In this document: in pieces, positions 39,401-50,200 of the stretch
How positions within the stretch are numbered: the first letter of the stretch is position 1
Layout of the letters: each line of letters opens with the position of its first letter
Source of the DNA: Haemonchus contortus
Taxonomy: Eukaryota > Nematoda > Chromadorea > Rhabditida > Trichostrongylidae
Direction: 5' to 3'
Assembly (NCBI GenBank): GCA_000469685.2
Contig: LS997566.1
Span: forward strand, 24,202,432-24,266,431
DNA length: 64,000 bases
The notes under the pieces: model-generated
Databases searched by the model: none
The model's input: the letters and a program-made list of their open reading frames with translations, nothing else
What the model was told of the DNA's origin: nothing
Program-made: the position numbers and the translations under genes

Positions 39401-40382
39401 TGGTGAGCCATTTCCCGTGACGCAGTCTTGATCTCGACCATTTCACTCCATTTCAATCAAACGTTTTATGATTGCTTAATCTTACTGGTTGGATTATTAG
39501 AGTTAGTGTAATGCAATCGTAATCAATGTATTGTGGCTATCTACACAGTGAACCGTTTTAGGTTACAGGTTATATGACATCTTGGAAGGAGGAGGCACAA
39601 AACCGCACGATAATAGTCCTGCTCTACAGTAAATGTACCAGTGCTGTCCAAAGAAAAGAACCGCTGAGTGAAATTTGGACTGAAATGGAGATATTTGCCG
39701 CTATCCTCTTTCGACGGTTCGGCCCTTCTTTTAGAAACTTTCCTCCACAAATGCCATATAACCTCTTTAAACAACGTATATTGTCATCTTTTCCTTTAAA
39801 TTCGGATCTCTCATGGGTGCTGGCACGCTTAATATCATTTCTTTCAATAGCAATTCATGCGAAGCGCCAAAATGAAGCCACAGTAAAGGAATGATAGCGT
39901 GGGTCCCACAACGAACTACATTCAAACCGTGGGCAGCTTGCCAAAAAACTCGCCCGGCGTTTCTTCAGGGTGTAGGTTTAGGCGACAGTAGTCGAATAAG
40001 GTAGTGAATAGCAGAGTTGCGGTCTACATGACCATCGGCGCCCCAGCTCTATTCTAGGGGTAGATTCCTCCCCCGGGGAGCCAAAGGGGTCGGGCTTCTC
40101 TGAGCTCTCGCTAAGGTAAGGTCGCAGAGGCAAAACAAAATATGATTATCGAGGGCTGTCGATTCTTCATCTGTTTATAGGAAAAAACATCGCTCCATTG
40201 TCACTATCTTGACCCAAAACCTACCATTTGAACGTTCGCGCCCTTCGCAAACATTTCCTTCCCCTCCCCTACCCCGGGAGTTGTGCATACGGGCCATTGT
40301 CAAAGATCGCGGGTTAACGCGTCGCATGCGACGGCTGGCGGCGTGACCTAGTTTTGACGGACGCGCGCAACGAAGCGCACCC
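36434..40382. mobile_element. 3.9-kb MULE-like element with long nested inverted arms
   Basis: Flanked by CTCAGTCTC on both sides (36425-36433, 40383-40391). The outer ends align without gaps: GGAGAACGTCCGTTGCGCGC at the left, GGGTGCGCTTCGTTGCGCGC complemented from the right. Further inverted blocks nest in order: 36640-36690 with 40235-40290 (CCCGTATGCACAACTCCCGG core), and 38175-38435 with 39772-39995 (CGCCTAAACCTACACCC). The left arm has about 1.4 kb of extra sequence, and the interior holds a truncated LINE (38622-39036). I see no transposase, so it is probably non-autonomous or decayed. Confidence 0.72.
38622..39036 (-). mobile_element. 3' end of a non-LTR retrotransposon
   Basis: Minus strand: an open stretch from about 39036 reads SRTRGGQAKIHLTCPRTSVK, then ARSFSFRAASAYKKLTKNSV and GTLKQFKKQIAAKLL, and stops at 38811-38813. 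The FSFRAA..Y..L......L..FKKQ..  pattern is the usual C-terminus of LINE reverse transcriptase ORFs. A 3' UTR with AATAAA and a (CATA)n tail (38622-38640 on the + strand) follows, the expected end of a 5'-truncated insertion. It sits inside the large element at 36434-40382. Confidence 0.7.
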
Positions 40383-40999
40383 CTCAGTCTCAGACCTCAC
40401 TCTTTAACAGCTCAGCGGATTCAATTAATTGGCGAATGCACAGGCCACGCGACTATGAAGAGCTATAGAGTGGAAGTCCTGCTCAAACAACCATCGTTAA
40501 ACTAAAAACGACTGGGTTGGGTCTCGCCCGTGTGCCTGTAATACAGATTTTCTTAAAAGTTAGATAAAGTGGGAATTTGTACGAGTATAGATAGATGTCC
40601 TGGACGCTAATCGATAATCTTGTTGAAAAAGCAACATGGAAATTGCTAGTATTGCGTTGTATTAACAAGTTTGTACATGAGCAATGCCATTTCCACACCA
40701 AATCTTTCATTCCCGCGCATACCCAGAGTGAGCTGCAGAGTGGGTGGCTTTTTATTCCTTTTCAGCTGATTCATTTATTGCTTTCCTGTCATTTACAAAG
40801 TTGCAATCACCTCCTATTCAATTTCACCTGCGATGAATATTCGTGTCAATTTCTCCTTCCTAAAGTGTACGAGTATAAGAAGCACAAAGGCGTTCGGACA
40901 AACTTAAACCTGTTCGTTATGTTGTATTATTGATGAGAATGTACTTGGCGAAGGGGGGACAACATGTGAGTGACAGGAAAGACGCGATGTACGTGTTGA

Positions 41000-41255
41000 G
41001 GGTGCATGTCGTTTGGCGCGATGGGCGGGGTCGCGCCGCCTATTTGAGGCGGAGCGACTCCGCCCATCGCGCCGTTCAGCTCGTTCAGATCGCGTAATCT
41101 TCTGCTCTCCTCTCCTCTATAGATGATAAAAGCCCATTCGATCATCTATAGAGGAGAGGAAAGCAGAAGATTACGCGATCTGAGATGTGCGCGCTCCTTC
41201 TGAGGCCCATTTGAGGCGGCGCGACTCCGCCCATCGCGCCAAACGACCGGCTCCC
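41000..41255. mobile_element. MULE-type MITE forming a double hairpin, 9-bp target duplication
   Basis: Flanked by identical ACGTGTTGA (40991-40999, 41256-41264). Terminal repeats GGGTGCATGTCGTTTGGCGC and, complemented, GGGAGCCGGTCGTTTGGCGC, with 3 mismatches in the first 20. Inside is a second perfect-looking hairpin (stem TCGCGTAATCTTCTGCT...CTATAGATGAT around a 13-base loop near 41135). No coding capacity. Confidence 0.85.
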
Positions 41256-41545
41256 ACGTGTTGATCTGTCCGTCTGTTATACTAGCACGGTATCAGAGAC
41301 GAGAGGAGGACGGGCACCAGCCGTCTGTACTGTGTTTTACGGAAGATTCCAGACACTGGGATGCGGTTTTTGAATAAGCCTTGGGAGGGTAGGACCGCCG
41401 CAGTAAGTGAGATGATTATCTCGCACGAAAAGCTGAGATGATGCTCGCCCCTGTGCTCCTTCCCCATCGAGACTTCTCAACAAGGTTATTTCCTTGCTCC
41501 AACGCTGTTACGTGCCCCCCTTCGCCCTGATTGTTATCAAATTTT

Positions 41546-41695
41546 TCTGGGAGGACAGAAGCTAACTTGTGGATTGGTTTGCCAGTGCAAGCCAATGTAT
41601 GGACCGCATTCAGAGCACCACCACGATTCCGAATAAAAGTGAATGCGATGGTGCATCCCTCCGACGGGATTTGTTAACTGAAAGGATTTTATCTT
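41546..41695 (+). mobile_element. 5'-truncated relic of the same SINE family
   Basis: Aligns with the 3' half of the SINE at 54022-54322: shared blocks are TCTGGGAGGA, CACGATTC.GAAT, CGACGGGATT and a TTTATC tail. The tRNA-like head is missing. Divergence is much higher than would be expected for a recent copy. Confidence 0.6.
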
Positions 41696-41987
41696 CATCA
41701 TCACATGTTTACCTGTGATAGCATTGTATAACAAAATTAGCATTTTAGGAAGGCCTGAGATTTTTTTTGTTTTTTAGTAATCTTTAATCTTATGTTTTGT
41801 ACCGGTATTACTCTTGATCCACACAAAATGATCTGAAAATATTTCTGGATTTGTGGGGGTTCCTAGTCCAAATGGGCTCTACGCTCTCTTACACCGTGTG
41901 ACCATGGTGTCTTTTCCACAAAGAGCGCACCGGGCGCGTTCAGATCCAAAATCAAATGCCTGAATGACCAATCTACATACTGATATC

Positions 41988-43303
41988 ACAGGAACGAAAA
42001 TTCAGTCCGGCACTCGGCTCTTACAGTAATCCGGCACGTGTTAACACGCAAGTTTTTACCCATCACATATTCGACGCGTCGAAAAGGGGCTTTGGGCAAG
42101 GACACGGGGGTTGTGGTGGACTAACCAGGAAAGGATACCAAGTCGCAGTGGCCATTCAAGATGAGATGTATACCGACGTAGGTAGTTTTGAACGTTGATC
42201 TCAAATCCGGGTTTTAAATCTGCGAAACGATTCTGGGAACGAAGTTAGGAACCCCCCTTCCCAGGTGTCATATTACTTTGTTGCTTTTATACGAGAATCA
42301 AACTGGGCTTAAACGTGGCACGATGGCGCAGTCGGGAGGGTGGCGGAGTGGTAGACATGGCACGGAGGTTCGGATCCTTGATGCGGGCGCTTGTTTTGCT
42401 TTTTTATAAAAAGTGCTCTAAACTCTTGCAAAACCTTTTTACACATCATATAGACTACCTACACCCCTCCTTCATATTTATGCAGCCCCAGAAAAGTCAA
42501 GACAAGCATATTTTTTAGTCAGCTCCCCAGACCGAATGGGGAGGCGTGCACATAGATATCTTCTGCTTTCGGCAGTCAAGGTCAGGGACAACCCACATGA
42601 TGATGATATTTTCCCTTACTACCTGTTGGATGTTGGATTGTTGTTGTTACTACTTCCCTTTTTCCCTTACTAAATGACAGTTGGATTGTACCAGCTCACT
42701 TCTACCCATAGAGGAGCACCACTCCATCCGAAACTCTTACGACTCATCCAAGAGCCCTCTTTTGAAAGTGCATGAGTTGCTGTTTTTAACCACGTCCTGA
42801 GCGCCGGGAGCAAAGTGTTTTTATGTGCACTCCTCCCCATTCGGTCTGTGCAGCCGACAAAAAAATGCTTGTATTGGCTTTTCTGGGGTTCCGTAAATAT
42901 GAAGGAGGGGTGTAGGTAGTCTATATGATGGGTAAAAAGGTTTTGAAAGAGTTTAGAGCACTTTTCATAAAAAAGCAAAACAAGCGCCCGCATCAAGGAT
43001 CTGAACCTCCTTGCCATGTCTACCAGTCCGCCGCCCTCCCAACTGCGCCGTCGGCGCACGTTCTCGCACTATTTGATTCTCGTATAAAAGCAACAAAGTA
43101 ACATGACACCCGGGGAAGGGGGGTCCGTAACTTCGTTCCCAGAACCGTTTCGCAGATTTGGAACCCAGATTTGAGATCAGCGTTCGAAACTACCTACGTC
43201 GGTATACATCTCATCTTGAATGGCCACTGCGACTTGGTATCCTTTCCTGGTAAGCCAGGAGGTTACTGTAAGAGCCAAGTACCGGACCGAATTTTCGTTT
43301 TAG
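41988..43303. mobile_element. 1.3-kb long-armed inverted-repeat element with 10-bp target duplication
   Basis: Flanked by TACTGATATC on both sides (41978-41987, 43304-43313). Arms of roughly 500-600 bp (about 41988-42600 and 42770-43303) are inverted copies at perhaps 85-88% identity by eye. The left arm has a private insertion near 42035-42115. Each arm contains a tRNA-like segment: A-box-like TGGCGCAGTCGGG at about 42324 and B-box-like GGTTCGGATCC at about 42368. The element ends about 55 bp before the candidate myosin ATG. Long arms plus a 9-10 bp duplication suggest a MULE. Confidence 0.75.
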
Positions 43304-43367
43304 TACTGATATCGACAGTTCGACAGATTCCGAGCGGTAATTTTTTATTGTTGATCATGAACTTAGC

Positions 43368-43430
43368 ATGGCCCGGTCTGCTTCTCCAGTTAACTATCAG
43401 ATTCCCTCCTCCAACGAGTTTCCTTGTGGG
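43368..43430 (+). CDS. hum-2: Candidate first coding exon of the class V myosin
   Basis: The first secure exon (43561) begins in phase 0 with KGTRVW, a few residues inside the usual class V N-terminus, so an initiator exon must lie upstream. ATG at 43368 opens 21 codons that end exactly at a strong donor (GGG|GTACGT at 43431) in phase 0, leaving a 130-base intron. An AG immediately before the ATG (CTTAG|CATGG) after a T-rich stretch could be a spliced-leader trans-splice site, as is usual in nematodes. The encoded start (MARSASPVNY...) is Ser/Pro-rich and does not resemble the vertebrate start, so identity rests on position, phase and splice signals only. Confidence 0.42.
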
Positions 43431-43560
43431 GTACGTGTGGTGCCCTAAAGGCCCTCGCTACTTTGCTTGGTCGATCATTTCGACGTTATTCCGTCGATAC
43501 AAAAAAGTTTCTAGGGCTTGCAAAAAGAATACGGAAATTTTCACCTCAACTATTGTTCAG

Positions 43561-44251
43561 AAGGGCACGCGAGTCTGGCACCGTCATCCAGAGCTGGTAT
43601 GGATCCCTGGCGAACTAGAGCACGACATCACCTTCTCGACGAGGACAGTTCGCATACGGCTTGAGGACGGCCAGGTTTGTTGGAAAAGCAACACGCTTAC
43701 TTCAACTTCTGGATTCCATCAATTCAGGTTGTGGAGGTTGAGGTAACGAATTCCGATCAGCTTCCTTTCCTCCGAAATCCCACGATACTCGTTGGGAAGG
43801 ATGATCTCACCGCTCTTTCATATCTTCACGAACCTGCCGGTTTGTTTGATTTTTTTCTTCCATTTCTTTCTTTTCGGAAAGGGAGGTGTTCTAATCACAT
43901 TGAAGACGGGTAGGTAAGACGTTAAAAAATAGAAGTATTCGATTTTTTACGAGCGTAAACTTTGAAATATTTGTAATATCTTTTCGGAAAGGTAAGTGTA
44001 AATTCGAGAAACTGAAGAGAAGATGCGTAAGCATTGTGTTGTGCGTCAGAAGCCACAAGAAAAAACATTAGTCAGTACTGGCTTTTGAGAGAATTAAATT
44101 TCAGGGGAGAATTTTTCGGATTTCAGTTCTTCACAACTTGCAAGTGCGATTCATTGAGCGAGAGGTCATCTACACCTATTGCGGAATTGTTCTAGTAGCC
44201 ATCAACCCGTACGCTGACTGTTCACACCTTTACGGGGAGGACGTCATTCAG
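43561..44251 (+). CDS. hum-2: Myosin V exons 1-3: N-terminal SH3-like subdomain and start of motor
   Basis: Exons 43561-43674, 43728-43839 and 44127-44251 encode residues 1-117. Recognisable class V stretches are [14 protein letters not shown] (start of the SH3-like fold), [22 protein letters not shown] and [14 protein letters not shown]. The frame passes through two short introns of 53 and 287 bases. Splice phases are 0, 1 and 0. Confidence 0.95.
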
Positions 44252-47200
44252 GTACTTTGGTCGTTTTTTATGTCTCATCTGACCATGTTATAAGTCACTT
44301 CCTTTATATACTGGATTCTAATTTGAGTTATAATCAAATCCTCGTTTTTCCTGTAAAGGAGCCCTACAAATATTTTGTTTGAGGTCTACAGAGGTGTAGG
44401 AAAGCAGGTGCGAGAATTGGATCCTCATATATATGCTGTAGCAGAGGAAGTGAGTCCATTTCTTCGACAGTTGGACAGGGTAATCTTTAATGAAAAGTTG
44501 AAAAAGAGGCCGTTCGTGCATTTCAGGCTTTCTATGACTTAGCAGAGTTCCACAAATGCCAGTCAATAATCGTTAGTGGCGAGTCGGGAGCGGGTAAAAC
44601 AGTTTCAGCCAAATTTGTTATGAAGTAAGTGTCAGAAAAATTTCCTAATTCTTCATTTCTTCGTTGTATATCACACATCATACTTTATACTTTACTTTAT
44701 CCTTTATATCACACATAATTCCAGATACTTCGCATCTGTAGCTGGACATCGTGATGGTTCCGCTGGAGTTGAAAATAGGGTTCTTGCCACAAACCCAATC
44801 ATGGAAGCTATTGGCAATGCTAAAACAATTCGGTAGGCAGCTCAATTCACTGAATTCGTTCAAGGCATAGGTTGAAGGCTCTATTTTCCAAAGAGCTCAT
44901 CGATCAAATTGGGAGTATAATACTAATACTAGCTATATATGTACTTAGCTCTACTTTACCTACTTAGCGAATACTTAGCTCTTTTCACAGAATCGAAACT
45001 GCATGGTCACAGAATACGTGGTTCATGGAATAGAATACGTGCTGTCTGCGAATATCGTGATAGTCTTCGTTTTGCCGTATTGCCTCCATGTCTTGATCCA
45101 TGTTTTCCGGAATAGTGCTGAAGCTGTTTCCCTAATACAGAACGCCTTACGTACGAAATGCTCTGCGTTATTCATGCTCATCTCATCCAGCCGTCACGTC
45201 TGCACTGTAAGGCGTTCTGTATGAAAAGTTACCCAATTACACTCGCTGAACAAGACTACTGATGAAAAGTAATAATGGCTTGTGAAGGATGGTAACACAG
45301 CAGAAACCACAATATTTTTGGATGGTGAGCAGCAGCGCTGATAATTACAAGTGAGAGGTGGTATTCCACGGGCATTGGCCACAGATGTAAACGATTGATC
45401 AAACTGACAGCTGTAGTAGCAGCTCATAGGAGTCAACTTCGTTCCTTAGATTGGTATTACAGTTGCGGATAAAAGCCTTCAAAGGTAATATGGACTGTGG
45501 GAAATGGTCACTTTATTACCGGCATGAGAGTTTCTATTCGATAATAAGAATAAGCAGCTCACAAGTTAGCCTAAGGGGTAAGTGGGGCGCTGCAGTCGAG
45601 GGCGTACCAATGCCCTCCAGTAAGCTGGTAGGGGTATAGTGCAGCATATATAGGAGCTATGGCCACGGCCACCACGCTACGATATTCAAAAAACTCGTAA
45701 TCAGTTGTACACTCCTATAAAACGACCTTTGGAGCCTAGCTTCTACTCCGCTTTTCTATTGAAACTAGAAGCTAGATTAGAAGAAGGATAAGGTACTTCT
45801 CTTCCGGCCCTTCCACTCATTTTCAATACGTTTCTGGAAGGTTACCGCTGCCATTATCTAACGATACTTCATGTGAAATGTTAACAGCGCATTGATTGAC
45901 CTGAAAAGGTATGAACTAGAGAGTCATCCATAAAATTTCGAATCGCAACAGTCTTCATCGTATGCTTTATAAAACATGAAGTGATGAAACCCAAAGAGCC
46001 ATCTATGCTCCCATTGCTAATGTTTTTTTTTTTCTCTTAGAAACCCCTTTACAGAAAACGGCTTCCGCGGCTGCGCTATGCATGTTGTTCTCTCGAATAT
46101 TTCTCTTTGCGCAGAATACTGCGTCTTACAGAACAACTTTTCATTTACTGAACAAACCCTCATCACCTCTATACTGAAGTGATGGCATTGTGTACTGTCC
46201 CTCCGATGATTTTACTATCAACTTCTTTCGAAACTTCAGAAATGACAATTCTTCCCGGTTTGGCAAGTTCATTCAAATTAACTTTGACGAAAAATTCACG
46301 ATATCTGGAGCGGAATTGAAGACCTACCTCCTTGAAAAGAGTCGATTAGTCTTCCAGGTACGTTGTTGATAGCTTGTCCTAAAGATCTTCTGCTATACAT
46401 ATTCAGTGTGTACACCAAGAATTATTCAGGCACCTCAAGAGCGAAATTACCACATCTTTTACCAGCTTTGTGCAGCTCGGGACCATCCGCTGCTGAAGGA
46501 TTTGGCGCTCGGTATTTGTTTTTTGAAGAAATCAATAGATTGTGAAAACACGATTAAATTAAAATTACGTCTTGGCATTCCAGTTCATATTAACGTTAAG
46601 TACTTTGAACCCTGGCACCTAGCTACTTATCGTTTACAAAAGAATAGTTAATTATTCTTCTAAATTGCGAAAAGCGGCCCAGGTAGGGTGAAATAAAGGC
46701 TCAAAGATTGTATTCGTTGTATGCCACACCTAGAGGTGGACGAGTTTAGGCGCTGTGGATACTGCACGATTTGACAGATCCACCCGTGTTCTGAACTCGA
46801 ATGACTGCTCGTGACCTATGGCGACAGTGTAGACGATTTTTGGCATTTTTGGCTTATCGTACCCAGCTCTTTACGCGATTGCAACAAATGGCAGCAACTG
46901 GAAACACCCCTTCAAAGGCCTTAATTCTGCCAATTTTTTCGCTTTCTCCGCCAGTGATGCACAATTCTTCACCATCACTTCTTTACAACTTCTGAAGGGT
47001 ATTTCAAAATATCGAGAACTGTGCCTTAACAGAAACAAAAACAACTATCGCTACTGCTCACTATTTGTGTAGAGCGGCTTCTGTTTTTTCATCTAAGGTA
47101 ATCATAAAGTTGTAGCCATCTCTTTGTATTGCAGGACCTAGTGACGTCTACTGGTATACTGCACAGGGTGGAGACAGTAGAATCCCTGGCGTTGACGATA

Positions 47201-50200
47201 GAGAAGATTTCATGGAAACCTTGAAGGTACGTAATGTTTTTCACGAGATTATTCTTCATTTCCGAAACTTGCGCTCATACAGGCCCTCGACTTACTCGGC
47301 TTTGGAAGCGAAAAACAAAAGTCGGTTTTTCGTATATTGAAAGGAATCTTGCTACTTGGCAATATAGAATTCAAGGAAGATGGGGATAACTGCACAATAT
47401 CGGTCTGTAAGCTCTTGCAGTGCTTCGTCGCTCCAAATCGTTTTAAACTTTTGTGGATTATAGCCTATGAACGCTGCAGAAATCTCGCAGTTATGTGCGG
47501 ATTACAAGATCGACGAAGCGCAGCTGCGACTTTGGCTAACCGTTCGTGAGATCCGTGCGGCGGGAGAGAGTGTCAGAAAGGGCCTACAGCCTCGTGAGGT
47601 GGGCTTCCTCTCTATTCAGCCCTGGAGCTCAGTACACCCTTTGTTTACTGTGTTGTTTCTGTATTGATCTAATGACAGTTTCTTGACTTTGTTTGAAACG
47701 CAACGCGCTACCCTTCATTTTCTTGCATGTTCGTTTTCAGGCTGTGCGGTCGCGTGATGCTCTTGCTAAACTGATTTATGCGCAGTTATTCTCATGGTTT
47801 GTACACCACTTCAATGAAGCCCTGACGGAAAAAGAACGAAGGATTTCTCGCAACAAAAGCTTCATAGGAGTCCTTGACATCTACGGGTAAGTCTTTTACC
47901 CTTAATCTCGCAGCATTTAAACTCGACGTAGCCTTGCTCTCACTGGCTTTCACAATTTAATTGTGTTCGGATCTCACTCCATCCGCTGGGCGCTACTAGT
48001 ATTGCTGGCTAAACAAAGTAATCTGAAGCGAGCATCTCTTTTTGAAGAGGTTACTGGCAATTTTCGTAAGCTGCCCCTGGTTTTCTGCTGCTGCGGATGA
48101 TGTTCAATTGATCATCTCGACTAGTACCCCGTAGATATCGGTACTGCATTATGCACAAGTTTTCAGGTTCGAGACCTTTGATGTGAACAGCTTTGAGCAG
48201 TTTTGCATCAATTATGCTAATGAGAAACTACAACAACACTTCAATCAGGTAATCTCCTATTCTTTTTTTTGTTTTAATCATTTCATCATCGAAATATTGG
48301 TTTATACAGTAGCCACACTGGTGATTTTCAGCATGTATTCAAACTTGAGCAGGAAGAATACGAAAGGGAAGAACTTTCCTGGGTGCGTATTGATTTCCAC
48401 GACAACCAACCGGCTATCGATCTCATCGAAGGTAGACCTGGGCTTATCGAGTATCTTAATGAGCAGTGCAAGGTGCGAAACCGATTTCTTTGCCTAGTTT
48501 CTACAGTAATTAAAACTTAAATCAACCAATGTTTAGGTGGTAAATGGCTCGGATTTGGAGTGGCTGAATCAAGTGACGACTTCTGCTTCATTGAAGAAAA
48601 ATGCTCATTTACAAATACCTCGTGTCAGATGCACAAAGTTCATTGTAAAACACTTCGCTGCAGATGTGAGTTTCTTATGACTTTTCTGATTTTTTTGTGA
48701 CTTTTTTTTAACATGACGACTTTCCTTCTCAAGCCTCCGAGGTTTTAGGTCCCGTACACCGTCGAAGGTTTCCTGGAGAAAAATAAAGATGCTGTTAGCA
48801 AGCAACTGTTGGAGCTGGTTTCCATATCGGGAGTGAGGCTTTCGATTTTCCTGTATCTTTTGCTCCCACAACATTCTTTCACAATTATGCTCGTTGATTA
48901 CGATTAAAAATTTTCATTTTAGTTTGCCTTACTTCGAGAAATTCTCGGATCTGCTATAGTTTTCGACGATAGTGTACCATCAAAGCAAACGGTCAAGAAA
49001 ACTGTCGCCAGCCAGGTATGACTTCTTTTTTTAGCCTTCAGTCAGCTCTAGATGAGAAACTCATTTTAGTTCCGAGATTCTCTTCGAGATTTGATGGGAG
49101 TACTCTGTACGACGCGTCCACACTACGTTCGTTGTATTAAACCGAATGACATGAAGGAGAGGTAGGTAGATGGAAGTCGCAGCATTTCTCTTCTCACTTT
49201 TAATGATCTAACACAAGTCTTGCTCTTGTTGCAACAACTTTTAGGTTTCATTTCGAGCCAAAACGAGCAATTCAGCAGTTGCGAGCTTGTGGCGTTCTAG
49301 AAACAGTACGCATTTCCGCTGCTGGCTTCCCTACCAGGTAATATCCTTCCTCGGGTCATATGGTCTTTTTTCTTTCCGCTATGCTGGGTTTTTGATCGAT
49401 GACATGATTGCTTTGTATTTCATCGCGTGGTAAGTTACTTGGTTTCAGATGGACTTATGAAGAATTTGCACGACGCTATCGAGTCCTCTATCCCGAAGGG
49501 AAGGCTATGTGGCGGGACAAGCCGAGGATATTTGCTGAAAAAGCGTGTCACAAGTGTCTTGAGGTTAATTCCTTCGAGCTCGTCAGTATAGTCATTTTTG
49601 TGATACACATCTAATTCTCCTTCAGGAAGGTAAATTTGCCCTCGGCAAGACTAAAATCTTTTTCCGTACCGGACAAGTGGCACTGCTAGAACGTGTTCGA
49701 GTTGAAACCCTCAGTGTATCTGCTACAGTCATTCAGTCGTGTTGGCGACGGTTTGCTGCCAGAAGAAAGTATCTCGTTCTCAGGAAGAGCTTGCTCACCA
49801 TCCAGGTATGCATTTTATTTCAAACTCTTCTATTTGCTGCATTTAGCTGTTCCTTTTTTTTATTACCAGTTCGGTACTCTCTTATTGTTGCCAGTTAGTC
49901 CAGGCTCGAAAAACTCAATTTTCTATATTTAACTTGTCATGCAGACATTTTTTGTACACCTTCATTTCAGTTTTTTTCATACCATTCGATTTTTCCAGTT
50001 TTTTTTTCGTCTATCGACTTGCCAACTTTGCATAAGCCTTTGGTTTGTAACCTAAGTATGGCGAAAGAATCAATTCATAATATCAAATCTTGCTGGACTA
50101 GTTTTTTATGCGAGGCTTTGATATGAAAACTCGATTGATGAGGGCAACCGCGCTCATCTCTGGGGAGAACGCCTCCGACTCATGTTCCTTGGCCTCGTTT

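Noticed and set aside
42670..43059. 129-codon minus-strand ORF
   Set aside because: Lies wholly in an arm of the 41988-43303 inverted repeat; the other arm carries a matching shorter ORF (42315-42518). No motif.
43171..43560. In-frame open stretch directly upstream of the first secure myosin exon
   Set aside because: Crosses the acceptor at 43560 and the transposon border; no class V similarity before KGTRVW. Only 43368-43430 is kept as a candidate exon.
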